Shown here: in pieces, positions 7,925 to 15,897 of the stretch
Layout of the letters: every line of letters begins with the position of its first letter
Numbering within the stretch: position 1 is the stretch's first letter
NCBI GenBank assembly: GCA_022827685.1
Contig: JAJEIH010000041.1
Span: forward strand, 1-45,195
DNA: 45,195 nucleotides
Direction: 5' to 3'
Source: Alphaproteobacteria bacterium
Lineage (GTDB): Bacteria > Pseudomonadota > Alphaproteobacteria > Bin95
Made by a program: the position numbers and the translations under genes
Notes under the pieces: model-generated
What the model was told of the DNA's origin: nothing
The model's database searches: none
Seen by the model: the letters and a program-made list of their open reading frames with translations, nothing else

Positions 7925-8839
7925 TTGCCCCTTCGCCCGAACGGAACCCGCTTGCCGCCGCGCCACCGTCCGTCTCTCGGCATCCCGCTCATGCTCGCCG
8001 CCATGGTCGGCATCACGGCGGTCGACGCCATCGCCAAGCATGTGGCGTCCGGCCTGAGCGGCGTGCAGGTCGCGTGGGGCTATTTCACCTTCATCGCCAT
8101 CACGCTCGCGACCGGGTTCACCATCGCCCGCGTCCCGCCTCGGCGCTGGCTGCGCGCCCGCAATCCCGGACTGCAACTGCTGCGGGCGGGCTGCCTGGTC
8201 GGCTCGCTCTCCATGCTGTTCGTGAGCCTGCAATATCTGGCGCTGGCCGACGCGACGGTCATCAGCTTCGCCGCGCCGCTCTTCCTGACCGCGCTGTCCT
8301 GGCCGGTGCTGAAGGAGCGGGTCGGGCCGCATCGCTGGGCGGCGGTGCTGCTGGGCTGGGCCGGCGTCGTGATCGTCATTCGTCCGGGCCTCGGCATCGT
8401 CCACTGGGCGGCGGTGCTGCCGCTCATCGGCGCGGTCTTCTTTGCGGGCTTCCAGCTTGTCACGCGCATCATCACGGCGCGGGACGACCATCTGGCGACG
8501 CTGTTCTACACATCCGCGGGCGGCGCGCTGCTGCTCACGCTCGCCATGCCGTTCTTCTGGCAATGGCCCGCCTGGGAGATGTGGGCCTGGATGGCGCTCT
8601 CCGGCGCGATCGGCGCGGGCGCGCATTTCCTGATGATAAACGCCTTCGCCGTCACCGAGGCGGCGCTGCTCGCGCCCTTCAACTATTCGCGCATTTTCTG
8701 GGCCGTGCTGATCGGCTGGTTCGCCTTCCGAGACCTGCCGGATGCGGCGACGCTCGCCGGCGGCGGGGTGATCGTCGCCTCGGGGCTCTACGTGTTCTGG
8801 CGCGAGCAGGTCACGCAGCGGCGGACGGGCCCCGGATGA
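7925..8839 (+). CDS. EamA/DMT-family transporter
   Basis: A 304-residue inner-membrane protein of the drug/metabolite transporter superfamily with two EamA repeats and about ten hydrophobic helices. A characteristic first-repeat end is FAAPLFLTALSWPVLKER, and the second repeat has PFNYSRIFWAVLIGWFAFRD. The best start is TTG at 7925, because the next ATG (7991, residue 23) would cut into the first membrane helix; an in-frame TAG lies upstream at 7889. It is divergent from the MmgE/PrpD operon with an 79-bp gap, so it could export or import a compound linked to that operon. The substrate is unknown. Confidence 0.88.
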   Translation: MPLRPNGTRLPPRHRPSLGIPLMLAAMVGITAVDAIAKHVASGLSGVQVAWGYFTFIAITLATGFTIARVPPRRWLRARNPGLQLLRAGCLVGSLSMLFVSLQYLALADATVISFAAPLFLTALSWPVLKERVGPHRWAAVLLGWAGVVIVIRPGLGIVHWAAVLPLIGAVFFAGFQLVTRIITARDDHLATLFYTSAGGALLLTLAMPFFWQWPAWEMWAWMALSGAIGAGAHFLMINAFAVTEAALLAPFNYSRIFWAVLIGWFAFRDLPDAATLAGGGVIVASGLYVFWREQVTQRRTGPG

Positions 8840-8960
8840 CCGGATGCCGGGTTCGCGCATGTTTTTCCTTGCGGGAATACGCATCCGGGGCGCTTCGGCT
8901 TGAATGTCCGGTCGCGCGGCGCAACTTTCCCGGCAGTGCTTGCAGCAGCGGAGGCGCATG

Positions 8961-9329
8961 ATGGCGAGGCTCCTGTTCATCGCGGTCCTGGCCCTGGGAC
9001 TCGCCGCTCCGGCGGCCGGGGCTCTGGCCCATCACGGCTGGTCGTGGACGACCGGCGGCAATATCGACCTGACCGGCATCGTCAAATCCGTCCGCCTGGG
9101 CAATCCCCACGGCGTCCTGAAGGTGGACGTGGAGGGCGAGGAATGGACGGTCGAGGTCGGCCAGCCCTGGCGCAACGAGCGCGCCGGCCTGAAGGAAGGC
9201 GACCTGGCCGAAGGGGTCGAAATCCGGGTGATCGGCGAGCCGGCCGCCAATATGTCGGACAGGCTGGTCAAGGTGGAACGGCTGTTCCTGGGCAAACGGG
9301 AATACGTCCTTTACCCCGGGCGCGACTGA
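8961..9329 (+). CDS. Exported DUF6152-like protein
   Basis: A 122-residue protein with a clear Sec signal (MARLLFIAVLALGLAAPAAG, followed by ALA-HHGWSW). The mature part resembles the DUF6152 family: an HHGWSW start, an LTGIVKSVRLGNPHG block, VDVEGEEWTVEVG, and an OB-like small beta domain. The start is the second of two consecutive ATGs (8958 and 8961), which gives better spacing from GGAGG at 8950-8954. It is followed after 4 bp by a DUF6644-like membrane protein, a pairing seen widely in proteobacteria. Function is unknown; the His-His-Gly start hints at metal binding at the mature N terminus, which is inference. Confidence 0.75.
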   Translation: MARLLFIAVLALGLAAPAAGALAHHGWSWTTGGNIDLTGIVKSVRLGNPHGVLKVDVEGEEWTVEVGQPWRNERAGLKEGDLAEGVEIRVIGEPAANMSDRLVKVERLFLGKREYVLYPGRD

Positions 9330-9333
9330 GACC

Positions 9334-9804
9334 TTGGAGGCCCTGTTCGCCGCGCTGGAGGGGACGGCGCTCGCGCAGCTTCTGAGGAGTTCGCGCTGGG
9401 GCTATGCCGGCGTCAACGCCGCGCACATCTTCGGGGTCGCCCTGCTGGTCGGAGCTGTCGTCCCGCTCAATCTGCGGCTTCTCGGCGTGTGGCGCGCCGT
9501 CCCGCGCGAAACGGTGGTGCGGGTGCTGGCGCCGGTCGCGGCAGGCGGGCTCGCCCTCGCCCTGCTCACCGGGCCGCTGCTGTTCTCGGTGCGGGCGCGG
9601 GAATACAGCGGCGTCGAATTCCTGCAGCTCAAGCTGGCCTTCATCGCCATCGCGGTCCTGTCCACGCTCGCGCTCTGCCGGACCCACGGGTTCCTGTTGA
9701 GGGACGCCCCGCGCGCCCGCCTTGCCGGCCACGCCGCGCTCTCTATGGTCTGCTGGCCGGGAGCGCTCGTCTGCGGGCGGCTGATCGCGTTCGCGGGGGA
9801 TTGA
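9334..9804 (+). CDS. DUF6644-like membrane protein
   Basis: A 156-residue integral membrane protein with about four hydrophobic helices (roughly residues 25-45, 65-85, 98-115 and 128-148). His31 in NAAHIFGVALL lies in a helix, as in DUF6644-type proteins, and could be a heme or metal ligand; that is inference. It has a TTG start 4 bp after the stop of the exported DUF6152-like gene, so the two are co-translated. No known activity. Confidence 0.75.
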   Translation: MEALFAALEGTALAQLLRSSRWGYAGVNAAHIFGVALLVGAVVPLNLRLLGVWRAVPRETVVRVLAPVAAGGLALALLTGPLLFSVRAREYSGVEFLQLKLAFIAIAVLSTLALCRTHGFLLRDAPRARLAGHAALSMVCWPGALVCGRLIAFAGD

Positions 9805-9809
9805 GGCGG

Positions 9810-10388
9810 ATGCTGTTGACGCGCCTGCTGCCCGCCGCGGCCCTGCTGGCCGCCCTCGTTTCCGCACCGCCGCCGGCAGCCGCCGACACGGGCCTCGCCC
9901 GCCTGTACGAGCCCGGCACCGTGGCCGTCATGCGCCATGCCTCGGCGCCGGGCTTCGGCGATCCCGCTTCCTTCGCCCTCGACGACTGCGCCACCCAGCG
10001 CAATCTCGATGCGCGGGGCAGGGCGCAGGCGCGGGAGACCGGGGCGGCGATCCGCGCCGCCGGCGCGACCGTCGACCGGGTCCTCACCAGCCAGTGGTGC
10101 CGCTGCCGCGACACGGCCCGGCTCCTCGGCCTCGGCCCGGTCGAGGACCTGCCCGCGCTCAACTCGTTCTTCCGGGATCGAAGCCGGGCCGACGCGCAGA
10201 CGGCCGAACTCCGGAAATTCCTGCTCGGCCTGCGCCCCGATGAGACCGTTGTCCTGGTCACCCACTATGTGAACATCCAGGCGCTTACGGGCCGGGGCGT
10301 TGCCTCCGGCGAAGTCCTCCTGCTCGAAATCGGGCGCGGCGGCGCGGTCTCCGTGGTGGGCGGCGTCCTCATCGACCCCCAACGCTGA
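9810..10388 (+). CDS. Exported histidine phosphatase family protein
   Basis: A 192-residue protein with a Sec signal peptide (about residues 1-26, ending APPPAAADT) and a histidine phosphatase domain. The catalytic region reads VAVMRHASAPG (R42-H43-A44, where the textbook motif is RHG). The second arginine block is SQWCRCRDTARLLG and the second catalytic His is in VVLVTHYVNIQ. The ATG lies 5 bp after the stop of the membrane gene, so this ends a three-gene operon of two envelope proteins and a periplasmic phosphatase or phosphomutase-fold protein. The substrate is unknown. Confidence 0.85.
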   Translation: MLLTRLLPAAALLAALVSAPPPAAADTGLARLYEPGTVAVMRHASAPGFGDPASFALDDCATQRNLDARGRAQARETGAAIRAAGATVDRVLTSQWCRCRDTARLLGLGPVEDLPALNSFFRDRSRADAQTAELRKFLLGLRPDETVVLVTHYVNIQALTGRGVASGEVLLLEIGRGGAVSVVGGVLIDPQR

Positions 10389-10420
10389 AACCGACCCCGA
10401 TCAGGCGCACAGTTTGATTT

Positions 10421-10523
10421 GTCACCCCGGACGGAGCGAAGCGGAGATCCGGGGTCCAGGCTGTCGAAATCCCTGCCGGGTTGCGCCAGCGGTACCGGAC
10501 CCCGGCTCGGAGGCCGGGGTGAC
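10421..10523. repeat. Palindromic intergenic repeat unit (GTCACCCCGG ... CCGGGGTGAC)
   Basis: Perfect 10-bp inverted arms lie at 10421-10430 and 10514-10523. Internal inverse segments are also present (GATCCGGGGTCC at about 10447-10458 and GGACCCCGG later). The block fills the gap between the convergent histidine phosphatase and nudC genes. The layout (terminal CACCCCGG arms, a GGAGCGAAGCGGAGATCCGGGGTCC core) resembles short dispersed palindromic repeats I associate with intergenic regions of alphaproteobacterial genomes. RNA from either strand would fold into a long stem, so it may also end transcription of both flanking genes. It is not an insertion sequence: there is no ORF. Confidence 0.75.
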
Positions 10524-10579
10524 GGGTTCGAGTTCGGGCCGGAATGTGTTTTTGTCGGAAGGTATTCGGCGCGAGCGGG

Positions 10580-11500
10580 TCAGAGGCCGTCCATCCACGC
10601 CTTGACCAGCCGCCAGGCGATACTGTCGCGGCGCGGCAGCTCCATGTCGAAATCCTCGATCCGGCCGATCTGCTCGCGCGTCATCCAGCGGGCGTCCTCG
10701 AGCTCCTTCGGGTCGATGTTGAGCGCCATCGCCTCCGCCTCGGCATGGAACCCGAGCATCAGCGACGACGGGAAGGGCCAGGGCTGGGAGGCCATGTAGC
10801 GCACCTCGCCGACCGTGACGCCGGCCTCCTCGAACACCTCGCGCGCAACCGCCTCCTCGAGGCTTTCGCCCGGCTCGACGAAGCCCGCCAGCGTGGAATA
10901 GATGCGCCGCGGAAACTGGTGCGTGCGGCCGAGCAGGCAGTTGTCGCCCTTGTGGACCAGCATGATGACCGCGGGGTCCGTGCGCGGGAAATGCTGCGCG
11001 CCGCAACCGGTGCAATTGCGCTGGTAGCCGCCGTGGCTCACCTCCGTGGGCGCGCCGCAGACGCCGCAGAAGAGGTGGCGCTGATGCCAGGTCATCATGC
11101 CGCGCGCATGGGCGAGGATGGCGCCCTCGTCCGCCGGGATGACCGGGCCGATCTGGCGCAGGTCCTCGAACGCGCCCTCCGCCTCGATGCGCGGATGGCC
11201 GTAGGGGTCGTCGAGATGCGAGAGGTCGAGGCCGATATAGAGCGTGTCGCCCTCCAGCCCGAGCACCACCTCGTGCTGGGCCGAATCGAGCAGGTCGCCG
11301 GCTTCCTCGACGGTCAGGATCAGCGCCCGGTCGTCCTCCGTGTGGATCAGCGAGCGCGACCGCCAGACCGGCACCAGCCGCGTATCCTTCGCGCGGCGCC
11401 GCGCGGCGACCCAGGCCGGGTCCTCGCGCAGATGCGAGATCCGGTCGAGCGGCGCGCCCGTGTACCAGAGGTTCTTCAACATGGGAGCGAAAGGAAGCAT
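10580..11500 (-). CDS. nudC: NAD(+) diphosphatase NudC
   Basis: A 306-residue Nudix hydrolase that cleaves NAD(H) to NMN(H) and AMP, and in bacteria can remove NAD caps from RNA. The zinc ribbon is C145-x2-C148 and C163-x2-C166. The Nudix box GFVEPGESLEEAVAREVFEE (from residue 206) fits Gx5Ex7REUxEExGU. The diagnostic SQPWPFPSS (238-246) distinguishes NudC from other Nudix enzymes. The ATG at 11500 is chosen; M7 (11482) is an alternative and neither has a strong ribosome site. The sequence upstream of M1 in this frame is low-complexity. It is convergent with the phosphatase operon and divergent from the nucleotidyltransferase cassette. Confidence 0.96.
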   Translation of the reverse strand: MLPFAPMLKNLWYTGAPLDRISHLREDPAWVAARRRAKDTRLVPVWRSRSLIHTEDDRALILTVEEAGDLLDSAQHEVVLGLEGDTLYIGLDLSHLDDPYGHPRIEAEGAFEDLRQIGPVIPADEGAILAHARGMMTWHQRHLFCGVCGAPTEVSHGGYQRNCTGCGAQHFPRTDPAVIMLVHKGDNCLLGRTHQFPRRIYSTLAGFVEPGESLEEAVAREVFEEAGVTVGEVRYMASQPWPFPSSLMLGFHAEAEAMALNIDPKELEDARWMTREQIGRIEDFDMELPRRDSIAWRLVKAWMDGL

Positions 11501-11613
11501 GGGAGCGGGGCGGGCGCAATAACGGTCCGGCCGGCTGCTGCCGCTTTCGGCGGGCGGGTGATACGCAGCCGCGAAGGCGCGCGGAGTTTTGTTGCTCGGT
11601 GCCCGGGATAGAC

Positions 11614-11630
11614 ATGGGTATAACTCCCAT
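11614..11630 (+). promoter_or_regulatory. -10-like box inside a small palindrome before the nucleotidyltransferase gene
   Basis: ATGGG (11614-11618) and CCCAT (11626-11630) form an inverted repeat around TATAAC (11619-11624), a good -10 match. A -35 is not obvious: TTGCTC at 11592-11597 leaves a 21-bp gap. The gene starts at 11669. A palindrome over the -10 is the usual place for an autorepressor site, as in toxin-antitoxin operons. Weak to moderate support. Confidence 0.35.
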
Positions 11631-11668
11631 TGAGGCGACAAGCCGACCATGCACCGGGAGCGCCCGAC

Positions 11669-12241
11669 ATGACGGATCGCGAGCTATTGCCTGCGCTGCG
11701 GCGGCATCTCGAAGCTCTCTCGGATCGTCTGGGGAACCTCGGGGAACCGGTTGAGGCCAGGATTGCGGGCGGCATTGCCGTGAACTACTACACGGGCCAC
11801 CGGATGTCGGACGATGTCGACATCGACTGGTCGCACCGCGTTCCCATCCCGCCGGACATGCAAGTCTTCGAAGTGCCGAACCCGGACGACCCGCACGACC
11901 GGCATCTGGTTGCAATGGATGGCGGCTTTTCCGACGCAATGGGGTCCTTCCCACCGGATTGGGGGAAGCGGGCGCGGGAAGTATCCCGGGCGGGGAACAT
12001 CGTCATCCTCGTGATGGACCCTGTCGACCTCGCGGTGTCGAAGGTTGCACGGTTCTCGGACCGCGACCGGGAGGACATCCGCCAGCTTGCCGCGCACGGC
12101 CTTGTCGATCCGTTGCTCTTCGCCGAAAGAATGGAAGAAGCTCTGGACTACTACGTAGGGGATACTACGTTTGTCCGGCATAATTTCGAGGAAGCCAAAG
12201 AGATTGTCGCGAGGGAAGGCGATGCGCCCGAGCCGCCATGA
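11669..12241 (+). CDS. Nucleotidyltransferase-fold protein (DUF6036-like)
   Basis: A 190-residue protein with the nucleotidyltransferase signature: GG at residues 34-35 in RIAGGIAVNYY, followed by SDDVDIDW (47-54), giving the Gly-Gly ... DxD metal-binding pattern. This resembles DUF6036/AbiEii-like minimal nucleotidyltransferases, some of which are toxins that modify tRNA or partner proteins. The C-terminal half is helical, with DPVDLAVSKVARFSDRDREDI, a segment typical of this family. ATG at 11669 with GGGAG upstream; the earlier in-frame start has no ribosome site. The next gene overlaps it by 20 bp, suggesting a two-component cassette. Toxin function is inference. Confidence 0.75.
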   Translation: MTDRELLPALRRHLEALSDRLGNLGEPVEARIAGGIAVNYYTGHRMSDDVDIDWSHRVPIPPDMQVFEVPNPDDPHDRHLVAMDGGFSDAMGSFPPDWGKRAREVSRAGNIVILVMDPVDLAVSKVARFSDRDREDIRQLAAHGLVDPLLFAERMEEALDYYVGDTTFVRHNFEEAKEIVAREGDAPEPP

Positions 12242-12605
12242 GGACGCCTTCAGCGCCGCCCGCCGCAGGGAGCGCGACCTGATGGAACTCCTCGCCAGGG
12301 TGGCGGCGGGCCGGCATATGCCGGATGGCCGCGAGGATGAAGCTTCCCTGCGCCAGTTGGGCTACGCCTGCGAGCTGGCGCGAGGCCGGGTCGAGGACCC
12401 CGACGGCAATCTCGGCCGTGTCGCCCGCTTCTGCAGAGCGCGCCTCGAAGGAACGACTGCGCCGCCCGGCCGTTTCCGTGACCCTGTTCAGGCGAGTTGG
12501 GGCGCCCTTTGGCATGTCGATGCGGGCAAGCTGCGCACGGAGCTTCCCCTTCACCTGATGAAGCTGCGCCGGGAAGCCCGGAGCGCGGAGGCGGAGACGG
12601 CTTGA
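12222..12605 (+). CDS. Small unknown protein coupled to the nucleotidyltransferase
   Basis: A 127-residue basic, largely helical protein (MRPSRHEDAFSAARRRER...). The ATG at 12222 follows GAGGGAAGG and overlaps the upstream stop by 20 bp, so translation is probably coupled. There are no membrane segments and no recognised family. It is rich in Arg/Glu and ends in a helical tail (MKLRREARSAEAE). It could be the antidote, chaperone or target of the nucleotidyltransferase, or an unrelated small protein. I cannot assign a function. Confidence 0.6.
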   Translation: MRPSRHEDAFSAARRRERDLMELLARVAAGRHMPDGREDEASLRQLGYACELARGRVEDPDGNLGRVARFCRARLEGTTAPPGRFRDPVQASWGALWHVDAGKLRTELPLHLMKLRREARSAEAETA

Positions 12606-12720
12606 TTCGGGGCGGTCCCGATCTTCCGGGGCAGCCAGGGCGCCTTTCGTCTTGACCGCTACCGCCCCCGGCTGCGGGCGGATACCATAGGCTTCTTTGT
12701 TCGGACCCGTGGAGCGAGCG

Positions 12721-14931
12721 GTGCTGCATCCGACGAGACGGCAGGCGCTGGAACAGGGGCCCGGGCTCGCCGGCTACCGGCCGCCGGCGGGCGGTTTCGA
12801 CGAGCTGCTCGACGACGAGGGCAGGGTCAGGCCGGTCTGGCGGCATTTTGTCGAGGGATTCGCGGGCCTTTCCGAGGCGGAGCTGAAACAGCGCACCGCG
12901 CGCGGCGAGCAGTATCTGCACGACGCCGGCGTGTTCTTCCGCCGGCAGGGCGCGGAGGGCGCGGGCGGGCGGACATGGCCGTTCAGCCCGGTGCCGCTCA
13001 TCCTGCATGAGCGCGAATGGCGGGACCTCGCCGGCGGCCTCGTGCAGCGGGCCGAGCTGCTGGAGGCGGTCGCCGCCGACCTCTATGGCGAGAACCGGCT
13101 GGTGGCCGAAGGATTGCTACCGGCGGGTCCGGTCGCGGCCAATCCCGCCTGGCTGCGCCCGCTGGTCGGCGTCCGGCCGGCTTCGGGCCGCTGGCTGCAT
13201 TTCCTCGCCTTCGATGTCGCGCGGCGGCCGGACGGGCGCTGGCGGGTGCTGCGCGACCGCACCGATTCGCCCGCCGGCGCCGGCACCGCGCTGGAGACGC
13301 GGCTCGCCACGCAGCGCGTGTTCCAGGAGCTGTTCCAGGACTCCCATGTGCATCGGCTGGCCGGCTTTTTCCGGGCGTTCCGCAACGCGCTCGCCGGGTT
13401 CGACCGGGTCGGCGGCGGGCGCGTGGGCATGCTGACCGCCGGCCCCGGCGGGCCGAACTATTTCGAGCATGCCTATCTGGCGCGCTATCTGGGCTTCATG
13501 CTGTTCGAGGGCGAGGACATCGCCGTGGAGAACGGCGTGGCCACCGTGCGGACCGTGGCCGGCCCGCGCCCGCTCGGCGTCGTCTGGCGCCGGCTGCGGG
13601 CCGGGCGGGCGGACCCGCTGGAGCTCGACGAGGCGTCCGGCGCCGGCGTGCCGGGCCTCGTCTCGGCAATCCGGGAAGGCGCGCTCTCGGCGGTCAATGC
13701 GCTCGGCGCCGGCGTGCTCGAGGAGCCGGCGCTCGCGCCCTTCCTGGCGAAGATCGCGGAGGCGCGGGGCGGCCCCTCGCCCGGCGCGCCCGAGGGCTGG
13801 TGGGCGGCGGAAGCAGAGGACGCGCCCCCGTCCACCGCGCCGGTCCGGGCCGAAGGCGCGCTCCGGGCCGAGCCGGCGGTCCTGCGCCTCTTCCTTGCGC
13901 TCACGCCGGAAGGCTGGCGGGCGATGCCCGGCGGCTATGCCCGGCTCGGCGGCGGCGACGGCGCGCCCGCGCGGGACCGGGGCTCGGTCGCCGACATCTG
14001 GGTGGTGAGCGACGCGCCGGTGCCGGTCGATACGATGGCGGTCAGGCCGTCCGATGCCTATGTCCGCCCGCTGCCGGGCACGCTGCCGAGCCGGGCGGCC
14101 GACAACCTCTTCTGGCTTGGCCGCTATGTCGAGCGGGCGGAGGCGGCGATCCGCCTGCTGCGCGCGCTCCATCTGCGCATGGCGGAGACCGGCGCGCGCG
14201 ACAACCCCCTGCTGGCAAGCCTGAGGGACTATCTCCGCGACATGCCGCTCGACCCCGGCGAGACCGTGCCGCAGGGCCTGCTGAGCACGCTCGATTCCGC
14301 GCTGGTCTGCGCGAGCCGCGTGCATGACCGCTTCTCCATCGACGGCTGGACGGCGCTGCGCAACCTGACCGAGGCCGCCGAGGAGATGGCCCGGACGGCG
14401 CGGCCGGGCGACGACACGGCGCGCATCATGACCGCCCTGCTGCACCGCCTCGCGGGCCTCTCCGGGCTCGTCCACGAGAACATGTACCGCTTCACCGGCT
14501 GGCGCTTCCTCATCCTCGGGCGGGAGCTGGAGCGGGCGTCCGGCATGGCCTCGGCGCTGGCGCATTTCGCCGACCCGGCCGCGCCGGAGGGCGCGCTCGA
14601 CCTCGCCATGGAGATCGGCGACTGCGCCATGACCTACCAGCGCCGCTATTCGCTCGGCACGCAGCGCAACATGGTGGTGGACCTCATGGTGTTCGACACC
14701 ATGAACCCGCGCTCGGTCCTCTACCTGCTGGACCGGATGCGGAACCTGATCGCGCTGCTGCCCGGCGCGGAGACGCATGGAGTGATGTCGCCGCTCGCGC
14801 GCGCCGCGCTGCGCGCCCATGCCGCCATCGCGGTCGAGACGCCGGAGACGGTGGACAGGGCGGCGCTCGCGGCGCTCGAAGAGCGGCTGGACGAGCTCTC
14901 CGACCTCGTCTCCGGGGCCTATCTCACCTGA
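12721..14931 (+). CDS. Fused circularly permuted ATP-grasp / alpha-E (DUF403) protein
   Basis: A 736-residue fusion. The first part (to about residue 440) is a circularly permuted type-2 ATP-grasp, with FDVARRPDGRWRVLRDRTD, YFEHAYLARYLGF and the RVFL-like/WRAMPGG block. The second part, from about SRAADNLFWLGRYVERAEA, is the helical alpha-E domain. These domains, usually with a transglutaminase, form a conserved operon predicted to build or tag peptides by amide ligation. The start is GTG 12721 with GGAG at 12711-12714; TTG 12697 or GTG 12709 are alternatives. The segment between the LANALG-like block and the PxW..G/RPE-like region appears about 100 residues shorter than other fused members, so parts of the nucleotide site may be missing (see findings). 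Confidence 0.85.
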   Translation: MLHPTRRQALEQGPGLAGYRPPAGGFDELLDDEGRVRPVWRHFVEGFAGLSEAELKQRTARGEQYLHDAGVFFRRQGAEGAGGRTWPFSPVPLILHEREWRDLAGGLVQRAELLEAVAADLYGENRLVAEGLLPAGPVAANPAWLRPLVGVRPASGRWLHFLAFDVARRPDGRWRVLRDRTDSPAGAGTALETRLATQRVFQELFQDSHVHRLAGFFRAFRNALAGFDRVGGGRVGMLTAGPGGPNYFEHAYLARYLGFMLFEGEDIAVENGVATVRTVAGPRPLGVVWRRLRAGRADPLELDEASGAGVPGLVSAIREGALSAVNALGAGVLEEPALAPFLAKIAEARGGPSPGAPEGWWAAEAEDAPPSTAPVRAEGALRAEPAVLRLFLALTPEGWRAMPGGYARLGGGDGAPARDRGSVADIWVVSDAPVPVDTMAVRPSDAYVRPLPGTLPSRAADNLFWLGRYVERAEAAIRLLRALHLRMAETGARDNPLLASLRDYLRDMPLDPGETVPQGLLSTLDSALVCASRVHDRFSIDGWTALRNLTEAAEEMARTARPGDDTARIMTALLHRLAGLSGLVHENMYRFTGWRFLILGRELERASGMASALAHFADPAAPEGALDLAMEIGDCAMTYQRRYSLGTQRNMVVDLMVFDTMNPRSVLYLLDRMRNLIALLPGAETHGVMSPLARAALRAHAAIAVETPETVDRAALAALEERLDELSDLVSGAYLT

Positions 14932-14936
14932 GCGCC

Positions 14937-15833
14937 GTGGCGGTGCTCTACGATATCGCGCTGGCGATCCGCCAGCATTACGACGCCCCGGCGGCGGCCA
15001 GCCGCCAGACGCTCCGTCTGCTGCCGCCGACCCTGGCCGACCGGCAGCAGGTCGTGGCGGCCGTCGTCAATGCCTCGCCGCCGCCCGCCGAACGCCGCGA
15101 CCGGAGGGACTTCTTCGGGAACATGGCGACGGACCTGGCCTTCGCCGGCGCGCATGAGGAGGTCGTCTATTCGCTGGCCGCCCGCGTGCGCCGGGAGGCG
15201 GGGCGGGGCGCGCTGCCCGACTCGCCGCCCGCGGCCGGGCTGGCGGAGGACATGGCCGCCATCCGCTCGCTTGCCCCGGATGCGCCGCACCATTTCCTTG
15301 CCGCCTCGCCGCGCCTGCCGGCGGAGCCGGAATTCGCGGACTATGCGCGCGCGGTCCTGCCGGCGGGCGCGGGCGCGGCGGAGGCGGTGGAGGCGGTCGG
15401 GCTCGCGCTCCACCGGGACATGGCGTTCGACGCGCAGGCGACCGAAGTGGATACGCCGGCGCTGGAGGCCTTCCGGCGCCGGCGGGGCGTCTGCCAGGAC
15501 TTCACCCACGCGATGATCGCCTGCCTGCGCGCGCTCGGTGTCCCGGCGGGCTATGTCAGCGGCTTCCTGCGCACCGATCCGCCGCCCGGCAAACCGCGCC
15601 TCCAGGGGGCGGACGCGATGCATGCCTGGGTGCGCGCCTGGTGCGGGCGGGAAGCGGGATGGGTGGAATACGACCCGACCAATGCCTGCCTCGCTGGCGA
15701 GGGCCATGTCACCGTTGCGCGCGGCCGCGACTATTCCGATGTGGCGCCGGTCCGAGGCGTGCTCCGCAGCGCCGGCAGCCAGACCAGCCGCCACGAGGTC
15801 ACCATGACCCCGGTGGGGGAGGAATTGCCTTGA
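14937..15833 (+). CDS. Transglutaminase-like cysteine peptidase/amidase
   Basis: A 298-residue protein with an N-terminal bacterial transglutaminase-associated region (LYDIALAIRQHYDAPA...QTLRLLPP) and a transglutaminase core. The catalytic triad is C186 in RRGVCQDFTH, H229 in ADAMHAWVRAW and D246 in GWVEYDPTN. GTG start, 5 bp after the stop of the ATP-grasp/alpha-E gene, so the two are one operon. Family members of this genomic context probably act as peptidases or amidases on the product of the ATP-grasp partner; this is prediction from context. No signal peptide is seen, so it should be cytoplasmic. Confidence 0.9.
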   Translation: MAVLYDIALAIRQHYDAPAAASRQTLRLLPPTLADRQQVVAAVVNASPPPAERRDRRDFFGNMATDLAFAGAHEEVVYSLAARVRREAGRGALPDSPPAAGLAEDMAAIRSLAPDAPHHFLAASPRLPAEPEFADYARAVLPAGAGAAEAVEAVGLALHRDMAFDAQATEVDTPALEAFRRRRGVCQDFTHAMIACLRALGVPAGYVSGFLRTDPPPGKPRLQGADAMHAWVRAWCGREAGWVEYDPTNACLAGEGHVTVARGRDYSDVAPVRGVLRSAGSQTSRHEVTMTPVGEELP

Positions 15834-15870
15834 ACACCAATATTCGTCTCGCATTCTTGCTTGCCTTTTT

Positions 15871-15888
15871 GGTAACATATAGGTTACC
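15871..15888. promoter_or_regulatory. Palindromic operator upstream of toxin-antitoxin operon
   Basis: GGTAAC (15871-15876) and GTTACC (15883-15888) flank ATATAG, forming an 18-bp inverted repeat that ends 9 bp before the toxin ATG. It lies in a short A/T-rich patch unlike its surroundings. TTGCTT (15857-15862) and TATAGG (15878-15883) could be -35 and -10 elements with a short 15-bp spacer. This is the expected site for repression by the antitoxin or the toxin-antitoxin complex. Confidence 0.65.
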
Positions 15889-15897
15889 TTGCCGACG

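Noticed and set aside
13117..14820. 567-codon minus-strand open frame opposite the ATP-grasp/alpha-E gene
   Set aside because: Low-complexity shadow; the plus strand carries recognisable domains.
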